Below are positions 12,061-24,600 of a stretch of DNA of 64,000 bases, one piece after another. The stretch spans positions 168,647,079 through 168,711,078 of the forward strand of contig CM061141.1 in the NCBI GenBank assembly GCA_030789695.1, read 5' to 3'. The DNA is from Scilla litardierei. Taxonomy: Eukaryota > Streptophyta > Magnoliopsida > Asparagales > Asparagaceae. A program made the translations under genes and the position numbers. Position 1 is the first letter of the stretch, and each line of letters opens with the position of its first letter. Below the pieces are notes generated by a model. The model was not told the DNA's origin, ran no database searches, and saw only the letters and a list, made by a program, of their open reading frames with translations.

Positions 12061-13702
12061 CTTTTTCTCACGAATACCCATTTGTATCCCACAGGTTTAA
12101 CACCCTTTGGTGTTAGGACTACAGTTCCAAAAACTTTGCGCTTCAAGAGTGAGTCCAGCTCTACTCCTATTGCCTCGTTCCACTTTGGCCAATCTTCTCT
12201 GCGTTTACATTCTGCTAGAGAGCGTGGATCGGTCTCATCGTCGTATTCAGTGACGTGATTGGCAATAATGAGCGCGAAGTTATCATCGATGATTGTGCGT
12301 TTTCTGTCCAGTACCTCCCCAGTACGTACATAGTTTAATGATATTTCTCATATATTTTTCTCTTCAGGGGTTTTTAGGAGGGGAGAGGTATCTGAGCTGA
12401 GCTCATCATCCTGTGGCGGTATCGTTATCATTGCTCTAGGATTTTTCCTCTTTCGAGGGTTTTTATCTTTGGAGCCTGGGGGTCATCCTCTCTTTTGTTG
12501 AGGTACGGTCGCATCTGCTGCAGGTGGATTGCATCTATCTTTGGGTATGTCAATCCTAGTTGGCGTGTTTGCAGCAAGGACGTGTGATCTGACAATCTTC
12601 TGGTTGTCAGTGAATTTGTCCAATAAATTGTGAACTGTATTTTGTATTTGAAGGATCTTCAGGATCTCGTCTTCACATTGGTTTGTACGCGGATCAAAAT
12701 GGGATAAAGTTTTGGTATCCCATGAAATGGTCTTTGAAGCTTCTGGCTTCTCTGTGTTAATGCCTAGTTTGGGAAAGGTGTTCTCGTCAAACTCACAATC
12801 TGCTAGACGTGTCTTAAAGGCGTCTCCCGTTAGGGGTTCCAGGTATCTAATGATCGATGGTGAATCGAATCCTATGTAGATACCCAGTCGACGTTGAGGA
12901 CCCATCTTGGTCCTCTGCGGTGGTGCTATTGGGACATGGACAGCGCATCCAAATATCCTCAGGTGAGAGATATCCGGTGGGTTCCCATATGCAAGTTGCA
13001 TCGGAGAATAAGATTGACTCCCTGATGGTCGTAATCTTATCAGCGATGCAGCGTGCAAGATGGCATGTCCCCATGTATTCACCGGCAACTGACATTGCAT
13101 CAACAATGGATGAGCAATCTATTGTAGTCTCTTTATAAGAGATTGGGATAACCCGTTCTGGGAGTGAACATGAGCTACCTGATGTTCAACTTCTATGTCG
13201 GTTGCTTGGCAGTAGTTTAGAAAAACTTGTGATGTGAATTCCCCAACGTTATCTAGACGTAATTTCTTGATCTGGTTGTCTAGAAAATGTGCCTGTAACA
13301 TTATGATTTGTGCCAGTAGCTTTGCAAAGGCTACGTTGCGGGTGGACAGGAGGCACACATACGACCATTTGGAAGATTCGTCAATCGGTACCATGTAGTA
13401 CCGAAATGGGCCCCTTGTGGGGTGACTAGGCCCGCAAATGTCTCCATGTATTCTCTCTAGGAAGCTCGGAGACTCTGAGTCCACCTTCAGGGGGATGGTC
13501 TCGTAATAAATTTCCCTTTGTGACAAGGGGGACAAGGAGATGCACCCTTTCGAAGTAGCTTCAGGCTTTTCGAGTTAATTCCACGGGATTGAGACATGAT
13601 GCGACACATCATATTCCTTCCAGGGTGTCTGAGTCTATTATGCCAGAGTTGGAATTCTGGTTGGTTGTCGCACTTCTGGTGCTCAAGTGTGTTTGCTTCC
13701 AT
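12061..13702 (-). pseudogene. Copia-2 integrase (zinc domain plus catalytic core), broken
   Basis: Inserts the cDNA into host DNA. The pre-integrase HHCC domain is at 13487-13702 (LWHNRLRHPG ... CPPCHKGK, all four ligands present). The catalytic core at 13119-13535 shows the first D in IHGDICGP and the second in LRLDNVGEF. The expected third acidic residue is replaced: the block reads HSQNGLSQSLIKRLQ where family members carry E at the first Q after S. Frames break between 13487 and 13535 and near 13110. The 12483-13106 part carries the C-terminal copia extension (IFGCAVHVPIAPPQRTKMGP, LGIYIGFDSPSIIRYLEP). A linker region at 12061-12482 is degenerate. Confidence 0.9.
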
Positions 13703-14199
13703 TGCTCTTATCTTTGTATGGTAAAGACCCGACGGGAGTCCCTCAAAACGCTCGACGGTGGTTTTAGCACCGTTTTTATGAGAGTTACATACAAGAATTC
13801 TCTGTTTTGTTTGTTCACCGTCGTAAGGTGTTATTCGTTTAAACGGATATCTTTAAAGCTTAACAGATTTCTATGAGAGCTAGGGGAGAAAGGCGCATCT
13901 TTTATTAGTAGTTGTGTTTTGTTGGGGAGCATAAAATGTGCTTCCCCTGATCCTTCAATAATTCTTGATGGACCGGAGATTGTAGTCATGGTTCCATCGT
14001 ATTTATCTATGCTTTGAAAAAAGCAAATGTCTTATAGGATCGTGTGGGTAGAGGCACTGTCCACTAGGCATTTATTATCCATCTAATTTTAAGAGAGAAA
14101 AAAACATAGCAGTATAAGGCACAAAAAGATTTACTAATAATTATGCAATGTCTGAAAGTTCATCCAACATGCTAGAAATCAAATAACTAGAGAGTAAAT

Positions 14200-15202
14200 T
14201 GTTTTTCAAATTACAATGCATAGCAGGAAGTAGATAATGCTTCATTCGAGCATGTCATTGTTTGAGAAGTCCTCAGCGATGAACCTGATTGGTGCCAGGT
14301 CTTCTTGTTCCACCAGGTTTGTCTCAGCTTGCTTCTGGCTAGCTTTGTACAAGTCCTGTAGGTGGCGTGGAGTCCAACAATTCCTGAATCAGTGTCCAGT
14401 CATGCTACACCTGTGGCACTTATCTTCCCAGTCTTTTCTGGGGGCAGATGTCTGGCCCTCGCCTTTGCTCTTCCACACATTTTTCTTCTTTCCCTCATTA
14501 TTGGTTCTTGGAGGGGGTCCTCTAGCCTGCTTCTTCATTTCCCTGCCCTTCTGGGGTTTGCCTTTGAAGTTGGTCCTCTTCTTCTGGGAGGAGCTGTGAT
14601 GCGCTTCAGGCGCAGGAGCAGTGCCGGTAGGGCATGAGTTATGGGTGGCCAGAAGGAGGTCTCTATTCTGCTCTGCCATCAGAAGGCATGAGAGAAGCTC
14701 CGAGTATTTCGTGAACTTTCGTTCACGATACTGCTACATTAGTATAACATCCTTCTCGTGGAATAATGTATACGACTTCTCTAACATGCGTTCCTACGTC
14801 ACTTTCTCACCACACAACTTCAGGTGTGAGGTGATACTGAAAAGTGCCGAGTTGGCGATAGACTTAAAGTCTTGGAGACGGAGGTTCTCCCATTCATATC
14901 GTGCTCGGGGAAGTATAACATCTCTTTGATGGTTATATCTATCCTCGAGGGCGGTCCATAACTCATAAGAGTCTTCCACCGTGAGGTACTCGGCCTTCAG
15001 GGTCCGATCGATATGGCGTCTTATATAGATAATTGCTTTCTCTTTATCTATGTCAGAAACCTTATCGCCTGCAGCGATGGCATTGCTCAGTCCCTATGAG
15101 CGCAGATGGAATTTTATATCCAACTGCCAGCTCAGATAATTTGACTGTAGCATCCAATACGTCAAAGTCGACGCTCGCAATTTTAGCCATTATCTCTAGC
15201 AT
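14200..15202 (-). pseudogene. Copia-2 gag
   Basis: Gag of Copia-2, starting at the ATG complementary to 15200-15202 (MLEIMAKIASVDFDVLDATV). The central part (14794-14979) has TVEDSYELWTALEDRY and ARYEWENLRLQDFKSIANSA, typical copia Gag. The 14389-14679 part has MAEQNRDLLLATHNSCPTG followed by a basic linker and a nucleic-acid-binding CCHC knuckle CHRCSMTGH. The Trp codon after this His has become TGA at about 14388, so the knuckle is cut before its last Cys. Frameshifts separate the three segments. The stretch 13703-14199 between gag and the pre-integrase domain is a degenerate protease/linker region in which I recognise no intact motif. Confidence 0.85.
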
Positions 15203-16583
15203 GTTCAAAATGAGCAATAATTAGATATTTTTAAAGAAAAACAAAAAATTAAGCATTTCAGACACAAATATTTGTTGTGTGGATCGGCTAATCACCATTT
15301 TAAATAAAGTCCATACAGTCCCATAAAAATGAAAATACAACTCGGGAACCCACGTGGGGCCCATATTATTCTGGAATAGATCTCCATCTCGTGGGACGTC
15401 CGCCGGTCTTGGAATTTATATAATAATTTCATCACTGCAATTTCTCTCAAAAAAATAGAAAAGAATGCGAGGGAAATAATGGTGATAGCTAGCCGATCCA
15501 AAACCACAACAAATATACACATACGTGGCAGAAAAATGCATCTGGCATTTTATTACATTGCAGACAATTAATCATCACAGGCAATTTAATCATTACAGGC
15601 AATTAATCATCACATGCATTTTATAATGGAACTGAAATTTTTTTCGTTTAATAATTATTGGACCACTGGGCAACGTCATACACAGTTAGGTTAGTTGACT
15701 AACGGCAGCGCGGTCGTAGGATCTTCCTAATTATTAAACGTATGATAATCAGATAATCCAAACAAAATGCGATGAATTAAAAACGTGTAATTAATCCAGA
15801 TTTTAGCGAAGAAAAATCGTAATTAAATCTGAAAAATAATTCAGAAAATTTTTTTTGTGGACAAACCCTAGTTACGGTTTTTAGTCGCGTGTGTTACCGC
15901 TTTTGGCGGCTAGGATTTCGGACACGCGTGCACACTGGGGGCGCCGCTGCAGGCGGCGGGGCCCGCCAGCCACTGCTGGCGGCGGCGGGGGACCCGCCGC
16001 GGCAGGCGGCGGGTTCTGCCAACCGTCTGCAGGCGACGGCGGTTGCTGTCGCTGTAGGCGACGGGTTGTGCCTGTCGTTCTGTAGGCGGCGGCGGTTTCC
16101 GCCACTGCAGGCGGCGGCGGTAGCCGCATTCCGCTGCGATCGACGGCGGCAACGGCGCGAGATCGGGGGGTTATCGCGTGTGTGGCTTCTGGCCGCGAGG
16201 CGATGAAGAAATCCCCCGAGGGTTTTGAGATTTTTGGGGAAGAAGATGATAAAAATATGATTTTTATTGAAAAAAATCTATTTTTAGTCTTCAAAACGGC
16301 GTTTTTATCGTAAAAAGTTGATTTTTAGCAATAAAAATGACGATTTACATTAAACGACTGATTTAGCATGCAGATCTTAGGAAAAAATCCAATCTATACT
16401 AATCAAGACATCAATCCAAGTATTTGGATCTATACATATGCGCATACAAATTTAGATCTAGGGGTTAAAAATTACCTCTAGATCCTACCCGCCGGATCTA
16501 GCGACGTTCGGTGAAGGAAGCCCGTTCGCGTCCCGTTCGTCCATCGGTAGAGGTTCGGCTCAGCCTCGAGCGTGTTGATAACG
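15203..16583 (-). other. Copia-2 untranslated leader
   Basis: Untranslated region between the 5' LTR and gag, unusually long (~1.4 kb). It is AT-rich except for a sharply GC-rich island at about 15885-16210 that repeats CTGCAGGCGGCGG-like units (also with CTGTAGGCGACGG). It also holds a short direct-repeat run around 15563-15615 (CAATTAATCATCACA), an inverted repeat CGTTTAATAATTA/TAATTATTAAACG (about 15647 and 15730), and a MITE-like insert (15267-15516). The minus-strand bases next to the LTR (CGTTATCAACACG, just below 16584) are where the primer binding site is expected. Confidence 0.6.
15267..15516. mobile_element. MITE-like inverted-repeat insert in Copia-2 leader (~250 bp)
   Basis: The left end ATATTTGTTGTG then GGATCGGCTA then ATCACCATT (15268-15299) is mirrored at the right end (15478-15516) with two small gaps. 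The possible target duplication ACACA is at 15262-15266 and 15517-15521. There is no coding content. It could equally be a structured part of the leader; the terminal repeats are imperfect and the TSD is low complexity. Confidence 0.45.
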
Positions 16584-16695
16584 TGTTGTAAATTTGGTGG
16601 CTACGGAACCTGTAGCCCTGTATTTATAGTAATAGGGTTACATAATGGGTGGATACCCAATACACCGTTGGGCCTCCAAAAGCCCGTTTATAACA
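16584..16695 (-). mobile_element. Copia-2 5' LTR (112 bp)
   Basis: Same length and ends as 10402-10513 (TGTTGTAAA ... TTTATAACA), about four substitutions between the two. Flanked by the second copy of the target duplication ATGAC at 16696-16700. Confidence 0.93.
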
Positions 16696-19600
16696 ATGAC
16701 AAGATTTTTATAGCCTAATTTTTGTCTTCTCTTATTTTTCAGTTGAAGATGGCGATCTCCATGTTCCAACAGACATTTTTACGGATTTTTCTTAGCTTTG
16801 GGCTTTTTTCTACATTTTCTGGAAGATATGAATCTTTTTATGAAATGATATGATTTTTTGGCCTAATTTTGTCTTCTCTTTTCTCAGTTGAATATTGCGA
16901 TCTCCCAGTTCCAACGGACATTTATACAGATTTTTCTGAGCTCGGTGCTATTTTCTACATTTATGGTCGATATGTATCTTTTCATTAAATGGTATGTCTT
17001 TTGTCCTAATTTTGTCTTCTTTTATTTTTCAGTTACAGATGGCGATCTCTCAGTTCCAATGGACATTTTTTCGGATTTTTCTGAGCTCCGAGCTATTTTC
17101 TACATTTTCTGTATGATACGAATCCTTATATTAAATGATATGATTTTTATAACCTAATTTTGTCTTCTCTTATTATTCAGATGAAGATGGCGATCCCATA
17201 GTTCCAACAAACATTTTTGCGTATTTTTCTGAGCTCAGGGCTATTTTCTACATTTTTGAAAAGGTTTGTATCTTAATATTAAATGATATGATTTTATAGA
17301 ATAAGTTTGTATTCTCTTATTTTTTTTAGTTGAAGATGGCAATCTCCCGGTTCCAAAAGGACATTTTGCGTATTTTTTGAGCTCGGTGCTATTTTCTACA
17401 TTTTATGGAAGATATAGAACTTTTAATTAAATAATATGATTTATGTATCTTACGTTTGTCTTTTCTTATTTTTTTCAGTTAAAAATGGCGATCTCCCAGT
17501 TCCAACAGACATTTTTGCATATTTGTTTTAGCTTGAGACTAATTTTCTATATTTTCTGGAAGATACATATCTTTTTAAGCAATGATATGATTTTTTGGCC
17601 TAATTTTGTCTTCTCTTTTTTCCTTTGAAGATGGCGATCTCCCGGATCCAATGGACATTTGTGCAGATTTATTTTGAACTAGGGATATTTTCTATATTTT
17701 TTGTATAATATGAATCTTTTTATTAAATGATATGATTTTTATAACCTAATTTTGTCCTATCTTATTTTTCAGTTGAAGATGTCGATCTTCATGTTCCAAG
17801 GGATACTTTTGCGGGTTTTTCTAAGCTCGGGGCTATTTTTCTACATTTTTGAGAAGTTAAGGATGTTTTTATTAAATGATATGACTTTTTGGCCTCATTT
17901 TGTTTTCTTTTATTTTTTAGTTGAAGGTAGTGATCTCCCGTTTCTACCGGACATTTTGCCTTATTCTGACATCGGGATTATTTTCTAAATTTTCTGGAAG
18001 ATATGGATTTTTTATTAAATGATAAGATTTTTGGCCCAATTTCGTCTTCTCTTATTTTTCAGCTGAAGATGGTGATCTTCCTATTCCAACAGACATTTTT
18101 GCAGAGTTTTATAAGCTCGGTGCTCTTTATTACATTTTTATAAATGATAGGATTTTTATAGACTACGTTTGTCTTCTCTTATTTTCTTCAGTTGAAGATG
18201 GCGATCTCCCGGTTCCAATGGATATTTTTGCAGATTTTTCTTAACTTGAGGCGATTTTTCTACATTCTCTTGAAGATATGGATCTTTTTATGAAATGAAG
18301 TGATTTTTGGCCTAATTTTTGTCTTCTCTGTTTTTAGACGAAGATGATGATCTCCCAGTTCTAACGAACATTTTTTACGGATTTTTTGAGCTCCATGATA
18401 TTTTCTACATTTTATATAAGATATGAATCTTTATATTAAATGATACGATTTTTATTGCTTGATTTTGTCTTCTCTTATTTTTTCAGTTGAAGGTAGCGGC
18501 CATGGTTCCAATGAACATTTTTACGGACTTTTTTGAGCTCGGTGATTTTTTCTAAAATTTATGGAAGATAAAGAACTTTTTATTAAATGGTATTATTGTT
18601 ATAGCCTATATTTGTCTTCTCTTATTTTTTTTTGTTGAAGATGGATATCACTCGATTCCAACGAAAATTTGGGTTTTTTGAGCTCCAAACTATTTTCTAC
18701 TTATTTTGGAAGATATGGATCTTTATATTAAATGATATGATTTTTATGGTCTAATTTTTTATTCTCTTATTTTTCAGTTGCATATGGTGTTCTATCGGTT
18801 CCAACAGACATTTTTTGCGTATTATTCTGACCTCGAGGATATTTTCTAAATTTTCTGAAATATATGTATCATTTTATTAAATGATATAATTTTGGCCTGA
18901 TTTTATCTTTTCTTATTTTTCAATTGAAAATGACGATCTCCCTATTCCAACAGACTTTTTGTGGATTTTTATGAGCTCGGTGTTATTTTCTAAATTTTAT
19001 GAAAGATAAGGATATTTTTAGTAAATGATTGATTTTCTATTTTCTATATTTTCTATATTTTTACGATCTCCCTGTTCCAACAGATTTTTTGTGGATTGCT
19101 ATGTTCTAATTTTTTCAGTTGAAAATGGCGATCTACCTGTTTCCACAGGAATTTTTACAGATTTTTCTTTGTTTGAGATTATTTTTCTTCCTCTCCTGGA
19201 AGATATGGATATTTTTATTAAATGATATGATTTTTTGGCCCAATTTTGTCTTCTCTTTTTTCCAGTTGAAGATGGCGATCTCCTGGTTCCAATTTACATT
19301 TGTGCAGATTTTTTTGAGCTCCAGCCTATTTTCTACATTTTCTATAAGATATGGATCTTTATATTAAAGGAAATGATTTTTATAGACTAATTTTGTCTTC
19401 TCTTATTTTTTCAGTAGAAGATGGCGTTCTCCCGGTTTCATTGGATATTTTGGCTGATTTTTCTGAGCTCGGGTCTATTTTTCTACATTTTTGGGAAGTT
19501 ATGGATCTTTTTATTAAATGATATGATTTTTTTGCCAAAGTTTGTCTTCTCTTATTTTTAAGTTGAAGATGGCAATCTCCCGATTCCATCAAACATTTTT

Positions 19601-20172
19601 AGCAGATTATTCTTACCTCGGTCTATTTTCTAAATTTTCTTGAAGATATGGATCTTTTATTAAATGATTTAATTTTTGTCCTAAGTTTTCATTCTCTTAT
19701 TTTTCAGTTGAATTGGCGATCACCCGGTTCTAATTAATATTTTTGCGGATTTTTCTTAGCTCGTTGCTATTTTATACATTTAATGGAAGATTTTTATAGC
19801 CAACATTTTTCTTCTCTTATTTTTTTAAGGTGAAGGAGGTGATCTACCGGTTTCAACGGACATTTTTGCAGAATTTTCATAGCTTGGGACTATTTTTCTA
19901 CATTTTCTATAAGATATGTATTTTTCGTGAAATGATATGATTTTTTGGCCTAATTTTGTCTTTTTTCTGTTAAAGATGGCGATCTCCCAGTTCCAACGGG
20001 CATTTTTGTAGATTATTCTGACCTCGGGGCTATTTTCTAATTTTTTTTGGAAGAGATGCATCTTTTTATTAAATTTTAGGATTTTGGCCTAAATTTGTCT
20101 TCTCTCATTTTTTAAGTTGAAAATGACGATCTACCGGTTCCAACGGACATTTTTACGGATTTTTTGCAGCTT

Positions 20173-20237
20173 GGAACTAGGAAATCGCCATCTTCATCTA
20201 TACAAATGTCTGTAAATCACCATCTTCAACTGATAAT
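20173..20237 (-). repeat. Inverted satellite monomer patch 3 (short)
   Basis: Reverse-orientation remnant: GGAACTAGGAAATCGCCATC and CACCATCTTCAACTGATAAT. The left junction found in the other patches is missing here, so this copy appears internally deleted. Confidence 0.75.
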
Positions 20238-23200
20238 ATTTTTATATATCGTTTTCTGAGCTTGGTGCTATTTTCTACATTTTATGAAAGATATGGATCT
20301 TTTTATTAATTGATATGATTTTTATAGCCTAAATTTGACTTCTCTTATTTTCCAGTTGAAGATAGCGATCTTTTTATTAAATGAAATGATATTTTGGCCT
20401 AATTTTGTCTTCTCATACATTTCAGTTGAAGATGGCGATCTCCCGGTTCCAACTAACATTTTTGCGGATTTTTCTGAGCTCCGATTTATTTTCCACTTTT
20501 TTGGAAGATATGTAACATTTTCTTAAATGATATGATATTTTGGCCTAATTTTGTCTTCTCTTATATTTCGGTTGAAGATGACGATCTCTCGGTTTCAAGG
20601 GACATTTTTTCGGATTTTTCTGAGCTCGAGGCTATTTTGCGCATTTTCTGAAAAATAAGAATCTTTATATTAATTGATACGATCTTTATTTCCAAATTTA
20701 TTCTTCAATTGAAGATGTCAATCTCCCAGTTCCAACGGATATTTTTGAGGATTTTTCTGAGCTCTAGGCTATTTTCTATATTTTATTAAATATATGGATC
20801 TCTTTATTAAATGACTATTTTTATAGCTTAATTTTGTCTTCTCCTATTTTTTAGTAGAAGATAGCGATTTCCCGGTTCCAACGGACATTTTTGCAAATTT
20901 TTTCTTAGTTTTGGGCTTTTTTCTACGTTTACTTGAAGATACGAATCTTTTTATTAAATGATATAAATTTTTGACCAAATTTTGTTTTCAATTTTTTCAG
21001 TTTAATATTGCAATCTCCTGGTTCCAACGGTCATTTGTGCGGATTTTTCTTAGCTCAGTGAAATTTACTACATATTATGGCATATACGTATTTTTTATTA
21101 AATGATACGATTTTTGGCTTAAGTTTGTCTTCTTTTATTTTTCAGTTGAAGATTGCGATCTCCCGGTTTCAACAGACATTTTTTCGGATTTTTCTGAACT
21201 CCGAGCTATTTTCTACATTTTCTGCATGATATGAATTTTTATATTAAATGAAATGATTTTTATAACCTAATTTTTTCATCTCTTAACATTCAGTTGAAGA
21301 TGGCGATCTTTTGGTTCCAACGGATATTTTTTTCGATTTGAGTCTTTGTATTAAATGATATGATTTTTTGGCCTAGTTTTGTCTTCTCTCTTTTTAATTG
21401 AATATTGCGATCTCCCAGTTCCAACGGACATTTGTGCGGATTTTTCTAAGTTCGGTGCAATTTTCTACATTTTATGGCAGATATGTATCTTTTTATTAAA
21501 TGATATTATTCTTGACCTAATTTTGTCTTCTTTTATTTTTTTGTTGAAGATGGCAATCTCCCGGTTCCAACAGACATTTTTCGGATTTTTTGAGCTACGA
21601 TCTATTTTCTTCATTTTCTGTATGATTTGAATCTTTATATTTTTTGGTGAACTGGACTCTCCACCGCCTCACAAGTGGGGTGGTCAGGCACCAAACCGTG
21701 GTGTATGGAAGGCTGACCCACGCCCTGCATACCGGGTTAGTTGAGAGAATTAAGCAAGGTAGCCATCGGTCCTGAATCTTTATTAAATGATATGTTATTT
21801 ATAACCTAATTATGTCTTTTCTAATTATTTAGTGGAAGATGGCGATCCCCCAGTTCTAACGGACATTTTTGTCGATTTTTCTGAACTCGGGGCTATTTTT
21901 CTATATTTTCAGGAAGTTATGGATATTTTATTAAAGAAATGATTTTTTGACCTAATTGTTTCTTCTCATATTTTTCAGATGAAGATGGCAATATACCGGT
22001 TTCAACGAATATTTTTGCCGCTTTTTTCGAGCTCAGGGCAATTTTCTACATCTTTAGAAGTTATGTATCTTTTTATTAAATGATGTGATTTTTACACCCT
22101 AATGTTGTCTTCTCTTATTTTTAGTTGAAGATGGCAATCTTCCGGTTCCAACTGACATATTTGGGTTTTTTGACCTCGGTGTTATTTTCTACATTTTATG
22201 GAAGATATAGAATGTTTTATTAAATAATACGTTTTTTATAGCCTACATTAGTATTCTGTTATTTTTTAGTTGAAGATGTCAATTCCCCGGCTTCAACGGA
22301 CATTTTTGCAGATTTTTCTACATTTTCTGGAAGTTTTGTATCTTTTTATGAAATGATATGATTTGTTGGCCCAATTTTGTCTTCTCTTTTTTTAATTTGA
22401 AGATGGCGATCTCCTGGTTCCACAGGACATTTATGCAGATTTTTTTGAGCTCCGATCTATTTTCTATATTTTTTGTATAATATTAACTTTATATTAAATG
22501 ATGTGATATTTATAACCTAATTTGTCATCTCTTATTTTTTCCAGATGAAGATGGTGATCTCCCGGTTCCAAGGGACGTTTTTGCGGATTTTTCTTAGCTT
22601 GGGTCTATTTTTCGACATTTTCGAAAAGTTATGGATCTCCATTCGAACAGACATTTTGCGTATTATTCTGACTTTGAGACTATTTTTCGACATTTTTGAA
22701 AATTATGTATCTTTTTATTAAATGATAAGATTTTTGGCCTAATTTTATCTTTTCTTATTTTTCAGTTGAAAATGGCAATCTCCCAGATCTAATGGAAATT
22801 TTTGCATAATTTTCGAATTTCGGTACTATTTTCTACATTTTATGAAAGATATGAATTTTTTATTAAATGATATAATTTTTATATCTACATTTTTCTTTTC
22901 TTATTTTTAGTTGAATATTGCGATCTATCGGTTCCAGCAAACATTTTACTAATTTTTGTTAGCATGTGTCGATTTTTCTTCATTTTATGGAAGAAATAGA
23001 TCATTTTATTAAATGATATGATTTTTGGCCTATTGTTATTTTCTCTTATTTTTCAATTGAAGATGGGGTTCTCACGGTTCCAATGGCGATTTTTGCGGAT
23101 TTTTTTGACCTAGATGCTATTTTCTACATTTTCTGGAAGATATGGATCTTTTCATTAAATGCTATGATTTTTAGGCCTAATTTATTCTTCTCTTCTTTTG

Positions 23201-24600
23201 CAGATGAAGATCACCGGTTACAACAAATTTCGATTATTTTTCTGAGCTCTGGGCTATTTTCTAAATTTTTTGTAAGATATGAATTTTTAAATTAAATGAT
23301 ATGATTTTTATAGCCTAATTTTGTCTTCTCTGATTTTGTTAGTTGAAGATGTCGATCTCCTGATTCCAATGGGCATTTAACGAATTTTTCTAAACTCGAA
23401 AATATTTTCAATAGTTTATTGAAGATATGGATGTTTGTATTAAATGATATGATTTTTGTGGCCTAATTTTGTCTTCTCTTATTTTAGATGAAGATGGTGA
23501 TCTCCCGGTTCCAACGGACATTTATGCGGATTTTTCTGAGCTCTGTGATATTTTCTACATTTTATGTAAGATATGGACTATATATTAAATGAAATGATTT
23601 TTATGGGCTAATTTCGTCTTCTATTATTTTTTTAGTTGAAGATGGCGATCACCTGTTTCCAACGAAATTTTTTGCATATTTTTCTGAGCTAGGGGCTATT
23701 TTCTATATTTTTTGGAACATAAGGATCTTCATATTTTTTTGATATGATTTTTGGTGCCTAATTCTGTCTTCTCTTATTTTCCAGTTGTTCATGATGATCT
23801 TTTTATTAAATGATAGGTTTTTTGGCCTTATTTTGTCTTCTCTTATATTTTTAGTTTAAGATGACGTTCTCCCGGTTCCAACAGACATTTTTGTGGATTT
23901 TTGACATAGATGATATTTTCTATATTCTATGGAAGATATGAATCTTTTTAATAAATAATATGATTTTGGCCTAAATTTGTCTTTTCATATTTTTAAATGA
24001 AGATGGTCATCTCCGAGTTCCAACTGACATTTTTATATATTTTCTTAAGTACGACGCAATTTTTCTACATTTTATGGAAAATATGGATCATTTTATTAAA
24101 TGCTATTTTGGGCTTAATTTTGTCTTTTCTTATTTTTCTGTTGAAGATGGCGTTCTCTCTGTTCATACAGATATTTTTGCGGATTTTTTTGACGTAGAAG
24201 CTATTTTCTACATTTTCTGAAAGATATGGATCTTTTTATTATATTATTTGGGGTTTAAGCCTAATTTTGTCATCTCTTATTTTTCAGATTAAGATGACGA
24301 TTTTCCAATTCTAACGGACGTTTTTGCATTTTTAGCTATTGGTTATTTTCTAAATTTTCTATAAGATATGTATCTTTAAAATAAGAGATATAATTTTTCT
24401 AGCCTACTTTTGTCTTCTCTTATTTTTCAGTTGAAAATGGTGATCTCCCTGTTCAAACAGACATTTTGCAGATTTTACTTAGCTCGGAGCTATTTTCTGT
24501 ATTTTCTGGAAGATATGCATCTTTTAGTTAAATGATATGATTCTTTGTTTAATTTTTCCTTCTCTTTATTTTCAATTGAAGATAGCGATCTTACACTTCC
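20200..24600 (+). repeat. Large higher-order satellite unit, copy 1
   Basis: A series of monomer variants reappears in the same order about 7.2-7.9 kb downstream (about 27100-32500). Examples: the GTGGAAGATGGC monomer at 21833 and 29050; TTGAATATTGCGATCTATCG at 22911 and about 30634; GACGTAGAAGCTATTTTC at about 24192 and 32080. The spacing drifts, so gains or losses of monomers followed the duplication. The boundaries are approximate. Confidence 0.65.
21639..21772. mobile_element. SINE-like short insertion (134 bp) in the satellite
   Basis: Non-satellite, GC-richer sequence flanked by an exact 11-bp duplication TGAATCTTTAT (21628-21638 and 21773-21783). On the minus strand it begins GGACCGATGGCTACC and ends with an A-rich tail CACCAAAAAAT. 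An 11-bp TSD and an A-rich end point to LINE-type (target-primed) insertion, hence SINE-like. Internal RNA polymerase III boxes are only weakly matched (TGGCTACCTTG, GGTTTGGTGCC) and oddly spaced. The corresponding monomer of the duplicated unit near 28980 lacks it. Confidence 0.6.

Larger units (their letters stand above)
10402..16695 (-). mobile_element. Copia-2 retrotransposon, complete but decayed (6294 bp)
   Basis: Full-length Ty1/copia element inserted in the satellite: identical 5-bp TSD ATGAC at 10397-10401 and 16696-16700, and 112-bp LTRs at both ends. On the minus strand the order is 5' LTR, a long untranslated leader, gag, pre-integrase zinc domain, integrase, reverse transcriptase, RNase H, PPT, 3' LTR, which is the diagnostic copia order. 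The two short LTRs differ at about four positions, so the insertion is not recent. Coding capacity is destroyed by several stops and frameshifts. Very short LTRs narrow the lineage, but I do not assign it. Confidence 0.95.

Noticed and set aside
15885..16294. Alanine/arginine/proline-rich protein in the GC island of the Copia-2 leader
   Set aside because: Several overlapping frames on both strands are equally open, which is expected from GC composition; no family resemblance.
21639..21772. tRNA gene
   Set aside because: Length is close but there is no cloverleaf, no proper B box and no CCA-adjacent acceptor pairing; a SINE-like insert fits better because of the 11-bp TSD.
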